Notes under the pieces: model-generated
Told to the model about the DNA's origin: nothing
Databases searched by the model: none
The model's input: only the letters and a program-made list of their open reading frames with translations
Source of the DNA: Zygnema circumcarinatum
Taxonomy: Eukaryota > Streptophyta > Zygnematophyceae > Zygnematales > Zygnemataceae
Reading direction: 5' to 3'
Assembly (NCBI GenBank): GCA_037447605.1
Contig: CM074818.1
Location: 1,475,977 to 1,539,976, forward strand
Length of the DNA stretch: 64,000 nt
In this document: in pieces, positions 34,901 to 44,529 of the stretch
Numbering within the stretch: the stretch's first letter is position 1
Layout: the number at the start of each line of letters is the position of its first letter
Translations under genes and position numbers: made by a program

Positions 34901-37238
34901 CCAAATCCAATCGATGGTTACCTTCCCTTCAATGATCGCTAAAAGACAGGAAAATGAATTGCTGGGTTGGGCTGCCAATTCAGCAGAGTAATCTGGAAAA
35001 GACGGATCAACAAACCTGGGAGCAATCCGCAACTGCCGCCAGTGCTGTAACAGCTCCCTCTTGCACCAGCCGGTTTCCGCTCTGTAAACAACCTGACTCT
35101 CTCCATTAAGTATCCATTTGCTGAAAAATACTATACTCAATATTATAAAATCAAAGGCATGATTAAGCGTGTGGAGAAAGTATATGGCTGACTTGCTGCA
35201 ACCTAAAGCAACTGCATGGAATTGGGTTTTTCACCTGAAGAAGTACTAGAAGCTTTGAGACGATAGAATCAAGGTAGGGCGCCAAAATTTCTGGGGTTGC
35301 GCTTTCACTAAAGTTCAGAATCGCAGCAGCCGCATGTGCCTGTTCCACATAGTCACCACCGATTCTTCAAGCTTAGTGCGGAGGAGAAGGACCCCGTTGA
35401 TTGACAAAAGCTCAATATTGACTGCAGGACCTCCTCAACACTCTCGCACAATCAGTCTCACTTGCACACGCGGATTGTTGAAGTCATCCGCTGCTCGAAT
35501 CAGGGCCGGCAGCACAGTTTGATGATGCATTTGCTCCAAGTCCGGGCCCAGGTCTGTCGACAGCTGCCCCACAGCATTGATAGCTGCCCATCGAACCCGA
35601 GGGTGCGGGTCATTCATCGAAGTCAGAATCATATTGACCACTGAGTCAAGGGACTGCAGCATCACCTGCAGCACACTTCACCAAGTTGAGGCCACAAAGT
35701 CAGACTCACAACTTGCATTCACAACAAAAGTTCAAAATAGCGTAAACACCAGATATTCCAGAGGTGCTCCAGACGTCAGGAAACATAGCATAGGCGTAAT
35801 TAATATAGGAAGAACTGACGTTAATTGTGTCTTAAGTCACAATGCTTCTAACGCTACCACTCCTTCCTAGCCATAGGGATCAGGCATGAAGATTGCCTGA
35901 AGACATTGTAGAGCAAAATTATTATGATCGACGTAAACCCAAGCAGGTGAATATGCAGTCTTATGTCCGAGAGTTGCGTGACATCAACGAAGGCCACGGA
36001 AAGGAAAAGAGGAGCCAAAAGAAGGTCGAGCTACAAACCTTGGCACAGCCCTCGGCAATTTGTGAAATTGCAATGAGGGCGGCATGCCGCTTTTTCCAAT
36101 CTGCGTCTGCCAAGAGGGGCGGAAGCAGCTGTGAAGCAACAGGAAGAAGAGAGTTCCCTTGCAAAGACATTGCAGTCCGGTCAAGAGATTCCTGTGCCAC
36201 TTCAAAATTTTCGCTTTGCCCTGCGTCGTCATCTTCGTTGGTGCAGGAGTACCATGCAGGATCGTCTTCGATATCCAACAGCATCTCCAGCAACACTGCA
36301 AGCAGCCGATTGATAACATTAGGGAGCTTTCGCATCATTCCAGGGGCTCGGTCCCGGGCTTCAATGAGAGTGATGAGAAATTCCCCGGCTAGCTGACGTG
36401 ATGCCTCATCAAGATCTCGTGCTTCGGCAATCTGAAGCATAGTATCGACCACATGTTGCAGCTGTTTGCGTAAGAATCTTGGCTCTGTCCCTGCAATTTC
36501 AATAAACATCTCAAGCGCTTCCTGCGCAGCCAACTCGTCTCGAGCGTTCAGAGCAAGAGTGAGAGTCTGCATCATTGCCGGGAGCAACGTTTGGAATTTA
36601 TCTCTCTCCTGGTTAGTCTCAAGTGTCTGAATGAAGTTTGTGCTTGCTCGAAGCGCTGCGGTCCGGACATCATGACTGGAACTTGTCAAACACTGCTGAA
36701 ACACGGAAAGGAGCGTGTCAATATAGGGCGCCAGCAAGGCTGTAATATACTGCGCGAGCTGCGCAAATATGAGCAACGCCCTCTCTCGCAGTGGATCATA
36801 CTGACTAGAAACGCAGTTAAACATGAAGGGCAGAAGCTCCGGCCATTGGCCCTCTTCCAGAACCTCCGTGGCAAGCTCTGCCACCGTGTCACACAGCTTC
36901 CTTCCATTGCTCTGAATGGCTTCCATTTGCACGCAGGCCAAGAGATGCTCCTTGGCACTCGTCTGCGTGTTTGCAGACAGCAAGGACCAGAGCTTATCCT
37001 TCCCAATCGCCTTCCTTAGAAGCACAGCAGTGAGCGCTCGGAGCTCCTGCTGCTCCGACTTCCGCATAGTCTGCACGAGCTTCTCTACGAGAGCATCAGG
37101 GTGCTTCTTGCATTCTGTGAACAGAGCTTCCGCGTGTCCTCTCTCCTCGTTTGAAGGCGACATCAGCTTTCCCACAAGCATCTCAAAGCTCGCCATCTCC
37201 GGCCCTAGCACGGCCGATAGCGCGACCTCGCCCGCCAT
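28966..37238 (-). CDS. IPO5: Importin-5 (karyopherin beta-3)
   Basis: Importin-5 is a HEAT-repeat transport receptor that carries ribosomal proteins and histones into the nucleus under control of Ran-GTP. Eighteen exons join in frame to 3348 nt, 1115 residues, the same size as land-plant importin-5. Exon 1 (36039-37238) encodes the first 400 residues from [19 protein letters not shown]. Later landmarks are [91 protein letters not shown] (the acidic loop), [47 protein letters not shown] and [15 protein letters not shown]. The last exon (28966-29157) ends in RSAAAAS. All introns examined are GT-AG. The protein is built throughout of paired helices as expected. A hAT MITE is inserted 188 bp upstream of the start codon. 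The gene converges with UGP3. Confidence 0.96.
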
Positions 37239-37336
37239 TAGGATCCGCTTACACCCGCCTCAACCTTCCCCTTATTCGGTTCTCTTTCTCCCTCAACAAT
37301 CCCAAGCACTGCTCCCCCTCACCACTCCTCACTGCC

Positions 37337-37345
37337 AAACCCTAA
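37337..37345 (-). promoter_or_regulatory. Telo-box (AAACCCTAA) in importin-5 leader or promoter
   Basis: AAACCCTAA on the plus strand, about 100 bp upstream of the importin-5 start codon and next to a pyrimidine tract (37346-37410). The position fits the plant telo-box found near transcription starts. Confidence 0.45.
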
Positions 37346-37426
37346 TCCTCCCGCCCCCTCCCACTCTCGCCCCTCCCCCTCCCTTTCCCCCTCCCTCTCC
37401 CCCTCTCTCTCCCGGAGGCCGGAGAG

Positions 37427-37854
37427 TAGGGTTGGGGGCACGGTCCCCCTCCGACCCGTGCCCAGGGGCACGTGCCCCCCCCCCCCCCTTGGGGGGGGGG
37501 CATGCCCCTTTTTCGTGCCCCGTGACGTGACTGCATTGAGCAATTCAAATCGGCCCCAAAAAGAATATAATATTTTAAAACGGTACGAATGAAGGTACGG
37601 AAAGTACAGATGAATGTACTAACCGTACGAATAAAGGTACAAATGTACGGAAAACCGCTGAACGCTGAACGCTGTCTTCAATCGTCACCGGCCCGGGCCC
37701 GGTCGTACGAGGTAAGCGTCACGTGACAGGGGGCACGGGGGGGCACGAAATATATGGGGAAAATTTTTGGAGGCGTGCCCCGGGCACGGACGGTCAAAAA
37801 TGGGGGGCATGCCCCCCCCCTGGGCATGCCCGTGCCCCCGTGCCCCCAACCCTA
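37427..37854. mobile_element. hAT-type miniature inverted-repeat transposable element
   Basis: The 428-bp element has perfect 17-bp terminal inverted repeats: TAGGGTTGGGGGCACGG at 37427-37443 and its complement at 37838-37854. The 8-bp duplication CCGGAGAG flanks it directly on both sides (37419-37426 and 37855-37862). An 8-bp target-site duplication and ends beginning TAGGG are the hallmarks of the hAT superfamily. There is no transposase, so it is non-autonomous. The inside holds further self-complementary G- and C-runs and an AT-rich core with GTAC words. The intact duplication shows a fairly recent insertion, placed in the upstream region of importin-5. Confidence 0.9.
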
Positions 37855-38116
37855 CCGGAGAGTCGAAGCCGTGGCGGCGGCGCGAATATATTAACCTATG
37901 CAGAGGGAGGGCCGCAGAGGGGCCGGCGCGGGCAAGGCTCTGTGTCGGTGCCGTACAGTTTGAATGGCAGGGAAACTGCGGGATAGCTGGATCCACTGGA
38001 GTTCATTTGAAAGTAGACTCCAGGAAGATTCGTTTCGCATGACGTGGCGACAGGCACAAGGACATGTTCATACCGTACGGTCGAACATGTCCTCGTCGCA
38101 CGGCCTCTAGAGCCGC

Positions 38117-38144
38117 GTTGTTGTTGTTGTTGTTGTTGTTGTTG
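38117..38144. repeat. (TTG)n microsatellite
   Basis: Nine uninterrupted GTT/TTG units. Confidence 0.95.
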
Positions 38145-38165
38145 GGACCTACAAGCAGCGGTCCA

Positions 38166-38233
38166 CTCATAAGCTTTTTCTTTCGCCCCCAGGTCATTTT
38201 TGACCGGTTGGTTCCTCGTGGTTCCCCGTGTTG
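38166..38233 (+). repeat. Dispersed repeat, copy 2
   Basis: Partner of 17610-17676 in the same orientation, with the same order of CTCATA, TTTTTCTTTCG, AGGTCATTTTTGACC, GGTTCCTCGTGGTT and GTGTTG blocks. GATGGCAT follows about 20 bp later, as in the other copy. Confidence 0.65.
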
Positions 38234-40316
38234 TTGTTTATATGATGGCATCGCCATCGTGAGGTCAATGCCAAATTGCCAATCTCTCTTTTATCAAGCC
38301 ATCAATACTATTCTACAATGCGTGATGTTGTTGAAAAAATTAGAATATGAATGCCAATCCACTTTTTTGATTACATCAGTAAAAACATTTAATTTCACAT
38401 GGAACATAAAAATCAGTAAGTTCTTGAACGATTTTTCAAAAACTGAAATTAGGATTCTTGTCATGTATTTGTGAAACCCCGTGAAGCTTGGCGCTCTACA
38501 CTTGAATCACAGTGTCAACGGTAAACATTCTTCACGTTTTGCATTCTCTTGTTGTGCAGTTGTGCCCTATGCCGGTGGTAGGGGTCAGGGCCGCGACTGC
38601 CACTTCCAACATGTCCCGGGTCAGGGCCTGGCACGATGTACTTTTTAGAGGTACAGTACCAGATGTTATCGGCGGTACCAAACGGTGTTGAATGGCGGCG
38701 GTACCAGATAGTTGTGCTACCATGCGTGGTGTTCACACACACCCTCGTGAACCATCCATCGCGCGTTCACAACATGTGAGCAACTGCTAGGCGGCAAGTA
38801 CAAGTTCAAGGGAAGCTTGGTGAAGCTGCACGTCAAACGGCATCAACAACATCGACATTCCCACAACAGTTGAGGATCAAGACGCGGAGTCCACCAGGGA
38901 GTGAAGATCCACCGAGAATAATAACATCTACAGTATCGCTGCGCACAACTCCGATCGCGCGACCAGCTGGCGACACGTGTCCCATCCCATAGATCTACTG
39001 TACTTCCCTTCACACTCCACTCCTAAATCTCCGCCGTCGATCTCCACCATCCGCCCATCACGCCCATTGATCTCTCTCCCTCACTCTAGTTACTGGTACC
39101 AACTTCCCAAACCTTCTCCCCTGCCTATCTGCTGTTGGCTTGGGTACAAACAAGCGTGTGCATCTATCTATCAACGGCCAGGATCTCGCCGTTGGCGGAC
39201 TCGGCTGGGGGGACCCGGGGGGCCCGCCGCGGGCGGCCCGCGCCTCCCGGCCGCCCCGCCCCGCCCCGCGCCGCGCCACGAATTGCCGCAAAACGGTCTC
39301 GTCTCGTCGCGTCGCGTCGCATCTCGTCGCGGGGCGCCTCTTGCGGATGCGATCGGATGCGCTCACTCTGTGGTCGCTGCGCCGCGCGCTCATTGGGTCC
39401 ACAATTCCCGCGCACCAATCGGATCTCTCCTTTGCGCCACGTGTCCACGGAGGTACGCCGCGCCAGGTGTGCGCGCGAGGCTCGCGAGAGATCGGACAAC
39501 TTCCTTTGGTGCGGTACAAACAAATCGACACGTGCGGAGTCTACGGACATCGCCTGGGGGAATTTTCTAGTTGTTCACAATTTTGCCGGGTAAATTGAAC
39601 GGGAGACTTTGGGAATGAATTAGTTTGGCTTTGAACTTTTGGACTTGCACTGCTACTGTTCCAAGGGTTCATTCACAACCACGCGTGGGATTCACCATGT
39701 TGCGAAATGCCAATTGCCAACCCGCCACGATCTGCCGTCCAATGCATCTCCAACGGCTGGCATAAGACGCCATGGCAACTGGGCTGAACTCTGCTTCCAA
39801 GCTCAACGACAACACGGTTGAAGAAGCAGCCGCGAATGTCGTCGATGGAGGGAGCTCGAGCCGAGGCGGTTCCCAACACCCCGAAGGTGGCGCGTCGGTC
39901 CAAGAAGCGGCGCGCCGAGGCCGTCCGTCAGTCTTCATTTCTGCATGGTAATTTTCGTCCCGACCTTTTCCCTTTGTTTGTCCAAAGGCCTCGGCATGTA
40001 CGGTCCTCGTACGGCCGGCAGGCGGCACCACTTGCCTTGTACGGCGAGGCGCCATCCATCCCGCGCCCCCGCGCCCCCGCGCCCCTCCCCGGGCATTTAT
40101 TATTTATTAATTTACAGTGAACATGGCCGCCCCCAAACGTTTCGTTCGGTGAGGCCGCGCTGCCCGCTTCACGGACAACGTGCAAATTAAAAAAATAAGA
40201 ACCCAAGAATTGAAGCCATCGGGCTAAGAATGTAGAATGTCCCGCCCTCCCCTCGGCTGACTTTTGTGAAGTGCCGCTCGTTAAAAAGGCGGCCGCAAAA
40301 CGTTCACCCCGCTGTG

Positions 40317-40350
40317 GCCGGTCGGTCGGTCGGTCGGTCGGTCGGTCGGG
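40317..40350. repeat. (GTCG)n microsatellite
   Basis: Seven to eight uninterrupted GGTC/GTCG units, 210 bp upstream of the start codon of the 40560 gene. Confidence 0.95.
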
Positions 40351-40543
40351 CCGCCTCGTATTTATTTATGAGTGGCGCACCGCCCGCCTTGAAGCCCCAA
40401 TCTGGATGGGTCCCTTACCGCTTGTACGGCCTGCTGTAACCCTAACCGGCCGTACCGTACGAACCGTACAGTGCGTACCGACATGGTAAGGACTAGGGAG
40501 AGGGGCGGCAGTCGTCGGTCAGTAGGGGAAGGGAAGGGAAAGG

Positions 40544-40552
40544 AAACCCTAA
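40544..40552 (+). promoter_or_regulatory. Telo-box (AAACCCTAA) just upstream of the 40560 start codon
   Basis: AAACCCTAA ends 7 bp before the ATG at 40560, so it is probably in the transcribed leader. Confidence 0.4.
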
Positions 40553-40559
40553 TTTCTGT

Positions 40560-42516
40560 ATGCGGGCGAAAATGGGAGGGCAGGAGGGGGAGGCCGCCAT
40601 GGACGAGAAGGTAGGAAGGGCGTCGTCGACATGGCCGCGCAGAGAGGCCAGTCAGAGCAGGCCTGCGAGGGAGTCGAGGAGAAGGACTGAGAGTTCGGAG
40701 AAGGTGGGAGCGATGTACACGGAGGCGGGAAAGCGCGTGAGCAGCAACGGGCAGGAGTGGGGGGAGAGCCATGGGAAGGAGAGAGTGAGATGCAACGGCC
40801 ATACGAAAGGGGATAATCAGGAGGACCCCTGGGATGTGGCTCTAAGGAGGATGGAGCATGGCAGCCGCTTGATGCTGGCGGAGGATGGATTGGAGGCCAT
40901 GACAACTGAAGAGGCCTTCCTTTTCATGTCCAGCTATGCCTGCAACCTTACCTTGGAGGAGCAGAAAGTAAGAGCATGGGATGACCAAGGTGCCATGCGT
41001 AACCTAATCGTTACCTTTGCGCTGACAACTGGCAATGGTAAAGCAGAGGATGTGGAGGCCTGCGGGGCTGTGGACGCTTTTGGTGGCCCGAATTTGCATG
41101 CTCCAGAAGTTCTATGGCCGTCTGCTCACGGCAGTGCAACCCGGGGAGCGGACATGGTGGCCACAAGCTCAGACGAGCTGCAACTGAACAAGCTTGTGAT
41201 GCTTCACAAGAAGAGCCGGACAAGGAGGAAGAGCCGGGTAGTCGCGTGCGGCGCAGGCTTGCAGTCATGCGGATCCGGTATGTCTGAGAGCTACAGGTGC
41301 TGCAGGGTTCTCGTTGCATTTCCCACAGCGTGATGCACATTTTAGGTTTAGAACACTTTACCGTTCATAGGTAGTGTATGCCTTTTTGTTAGGCTTTAAG
41401 TTTCGACTGATTTGGCAGGTGGATCTTTCGGATGAGTAGTTGTATCCTTTATATAACTTGGTTTTACAGCGATGGTAGGCCTGTTGTGCTGGCTAGTGAG
41501 TACAAACGGCACAGGTGTTAAACTGGAAAGAGAAGGATGCGGAGATATGGACTGAGCAACTCTGTTTGTTACTTTCTCCTCGAAAAGGCAACAACAGCAG
41601 TCATGGCAGGTTTATAGCTCCTGACAGACTGACTCAGTAATCTGTACAGTTTTGCAAGCTGCTGGTCTTGGGCCGCGTTCACTTTATTCCATCCAGCCTT
41701 TTGCGAGAATCTTCCAGCTGCTGGCTGCTTCGCTATTCATTATAGAGAGCCTCAAGTTGCAAATTGTTGTTTTATGCAGTACTTGAACGGTACAAAAGCG
41801 GCTGTGTCTCGAGTATATTAGTATATTATATTCTCTATTAGTAGATTGTTAGCTGTAGTACTCTTGGTTTTAAAACTTCAACCATAGGGGCTGTTGCTGA
41901 AAGGAGGAACACCTCTAGGAAGTGCCCTGCCCTACTCACACCAATACACGAAACTTGTGCGCTCCCAAAGTGACACATTACCGTCTGTCATCCTATTTTG
42001 GCAGGTATAAGGATCTTCCCGCCTGGCTCGTTTGCATGTGACTCCGGCAAACCTCTCCTCCCCTCTCCAGCACAAACTCCTCTAGTGATTCCTGCACCTC
42101 GTTTGGGAACAGCCAACGGGGGATTGAAAACCCTTGATTCTTCTCGCGGACTTAAGCATTCTTCTTCTACTGCTGCTGCTTCTTCTGAACAGCACGGATA
42201 TGTAGACTCGAGCGCAAGGTTTGGATTGAGCAAACCGCCCGCACCTCAGGGGCATCGGAGGGCGCATTCAGGGGGAGCGGGGCAGGGAGCTACTTGGTCC
42301 GGTAGCAGTGCAGTACCATTAGGGAGTGGGTCCCTAGTGTCAGGTAGGCCTGGGAGCAGTGTTGCAGTGCAGGGAGGGAGTGGATCACAAGCGTCCGTCT
42401 CTGGGCCGGAAGTGTATGGAAACGGTAGGAATCACAGCAAGACGAGCCATGGGAGGATACATGGGCTACATAAGCGGAGTAGCTCGAGAGAATCTGCGAA
42501 GGGGCTTGACCATTAA
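40560..42516 (+). CDS. Uncharacterised plant protein, two exons
   Basis: I do not recognise this gene. Exon 1 is 40560-41277 and exon 2 is 42005-42516. Joining TCCG|GTATGT to TTTGGCAG keeps the frame across a 727-bp intron and gives 409 residues. The N-terminal 90 residues are charged and low-complexity. Residues about 95-150 look conserved and folded (DPWDVALRRMEHGSRL, TTEEAFLFMSSYACNLTLEE, VRAWDDQGAMRNLIVTFALT). A basic cluster follows (HKKSRTRRKSR, about residue 220-230), possibly a nuclear localisation signal. Exon 2 encodes a Ser/Gly/Pro-rich disordered tail ending SSSRESAKGLDH. There is no signal peptide and no membrane segment. A second good donor (GTAAGA at 40970) could shorten exon 1 and would give another product. 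The first ATG is taken as start; ATGs at codons 5 and 14 are alternatives. A telo-box lies in the leader. Confidence 0.6.
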
Positions 42517-43507
42517 GAGTGGAGAAAAGCTTTTTTGTGGAGTGAGATGACGTCCGGCCATGCAGCGCTTTATAGGGTAGGGGAGGGGGGACTTTGCGCG
42601 GAGGTAGCTGCTGCTTTCGCGCTTTAGCTGAAAGTGCACACGGGTAGTAGTGTGAGCCTGCCATGACTTCATGTTTTCCTTGTTCTTTGGAACCATGGGA
42701 TGATGGAGGCATCAGCAGGAGGCCTGTCTATGTCTCAGAGACTCTGCGCTTCGTACAATTCCAAGCCGGAATTGTCGCTCCTGTTAGTTTTGTCGTAGGA
42801 TGTCATTTCCTGAAGACATGGGCCTTTTGTTGATGCAACGACAGCTTACAACCTACTTGCTTGGATGTCTTCGATTGCTCAGCGAGGTGCTGCTTAGTAG
42901 AGTTTGGCTTAGAGCATTCTTAGCAAAGCTGCTCTGAAGCCGTTCCTTTGTGCCTGCGTTACTTCAGCAGCCTTGGCTATTTTTTCGAGGCAAGGAAGGT
43001 CCCTGGAAGCAGAGAGGTAGATGAGCTGTATAGCTGTAAATAGTCGGTACAGTTCCGGCCATTCACTTGGTGCATAGCTTCAGCTGGGGATTCTGGCTTC
43101 TCCAGAAAAGGCGAGGCTGCACCAGGAATAAGCTTATCTGAAAATATTACAAAACTATAAAGTAGGCTTTACTGTGAACTTTGCTCTTGCTTGGCTTAGG
43201 AGATTCTGGAGACTGCTGAGCGCTGCGGAATCTTGTATAAAGAAAGACAAGCATGTCTCTAGCTATACGTGGGAATCGTTTTCTATTGCAATGGAGCATA
43301 TTCTATGATGCTTATTCTTAGGCTTCCACTATGATGTTTACGCACATGGAGCTATCGGCAGCTTGCAGATTCAGCTCCACATGCTTGTTGAAGGACCTTT
43401 TCATGAGATTTTAAAATAAAGGCACAAACTGAACTCATGCAGTACTGCACAAACATGTATAAACACTTCACATGTTGCGCATCGGAGTTCCTAAATTTCC
43501 AAGAACA

Positions 43508-43543
43508 AAAAGTTCTAAAAGTTCCAAAAGTTCCAAAAGTTCT
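43508..43543. repeat. Four tandem copies of AAAAGTTCY (9 bp)
   Basis: AAAAGTTCT, AAAAGTTCC, AAAAGTTCC and AAAAGTTCT follow each other without spacer, 480 bp upstream of the BTAF1 start codon. Regular spacing could array binding sites, but no known factor is assigned. Confidence 0.85.
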
Positions 43544-43697
43544 ATGGTATACTCGATCACAAGTGAACACAAACCGTTGTTTCCGACGGGACCAGTTCGG
43601 AACAGAACTGGAACTGTTCTTTTCCCATGGAACTATCTCCCCCCGCCGAAAGAGCGAGCCTCCGATGGGCTCCCATTGGTCCAGCTGGACGCGCCCT

Positions 43698-43707
43698 GCC
43701 ACGTGGC
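43698..43707. promoter_or_regulatory. G-box GCCACGTGGC in BTAF1 upstream region
   Basis: Perfect palindromic G-box, the core site of plant bZIP and bHLH factors, 312 bp upstream of the BTAF1 start codon. Confidence 0.5.
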
Positions 43708-43939
43708 GACTTTTAGCGCTCCTGGCAGCCATAAGGACGACAGCGTCCGTACCGGCAGCCATGGCTGTGCAAGGCGATGCTTTCAAGCTGAGCCCAGCTG
43801 CCGGGGCCATGGCGGTGCCTCTCTCTGCCTGCCCTTGAGCTTTGCTGGCAGGGCTCTGCAATACTGAACAACGACGGGAGGGAGGGAAGTATGGCCAGAA
43901 AGAGCCTCTGACAGCTGGAAACGATTACCAGACTCCATG

Positions 43940-43948
43940 TTAGGGTTT
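43940..43948 (+). promoter_or_regulatory. Telo-box (TTAGGGTTT) in BTAF1 leader or promoter
   Basis: TTAGGGTTT, the complement of AAACCCTAA, 71 bp upstream of the BTAF1 start codon. Confidence 0.45.
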
Positions 43949-44019
43949 TTGGGGTTTCAAGGTGTCTGGCGGAGGCATTGAATCAAAGGTTGCGCTCGTA
44001 AGGAGGGCCGTGTGCAGCC

Positions 44020-44489
44020 ATGGCTGCAGCTGGTCCTCCTCCTCAAGGGACTTCGCGCTTGGACCGCCTTCTTACCTTAGTTGACAGTATCCTTGGAGCT
44101 TCTGTAGTTCACTTATGCCGGTGGAATCCCTGCAGAGGCTGCACCACATTATTGCTGCTGGCAATTTGGCGGTCGTCTGCTGCGTTACACGCTTTTGCTT
44201 ATGCCGCTCCTGAAAAATGGTTTGTACTGAAGATAAAGGCTAGCATGATACATGTTTGTAGCATTATAGTCTAGAAATGCTAATACTATAAGCTTCTACT
44301 TCTTGTGAAACCATGTCACTTCAGAAGTTGCCTTGACAGACACGCAGCCGGTTCCACTGCGGCCATTCGCAGAACTGCAGCTCGGCAGATAGGCGACATT
44401 GCTAAGCTTCACCCTGGAGATCTTCAATCTCTTCTTCGCAAGGTAGGCCGTTTCTGCCTTCCCCCCCACTCCCCACTCCNNNNNNNNNN

Positions 44490-44529
<40 letters not shown>

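Larger units (their letters stand above)
37863..40543. other. Intergenic region upstream of importin-5 and the 40560 gene
   Basis: This 2.7-kb divergent region holds a TTG microsatellite (38117-38144), the second copy of a dispersed repeat (38166-38233), an AT-rich segment (38300-38480), and GTAC-rich stretches (38630-38720, 39090-39110, 40430-40480). A GC-rich block at 39200-39360 has overlapping open frames on both strands, and a GTCG microsatellite lies at 40317-40350. The many open frames in the GC-rich block show no family similarity. A GC-rich, CpG-rich patch this close to two start sites could be promoter sequence or old transposon DNA. Confidence 0.45.
42517..44019. other. Intergenic region before BTAF1, with promoter elements
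   Basis: The first 800 bp are probably the 3' untranslated region of the 40560 gene. Further on are a 9-bp tandem repeat (43508-43543), a G-box (43698-43707) and a telo-box (43940-43948). No other gene is seen; the open frames at 43352-43867 are not supported by any recognisable sequence. Confidence 0.45.

Noticed and set aside
38977-39598. Up to 197-residue open frames on both strands in a GC-rich block
   Set aside because: Ala/Arg/Pro composition on all frames, no domain and no splice pattern; typical of GC-rich noncoding sequence.
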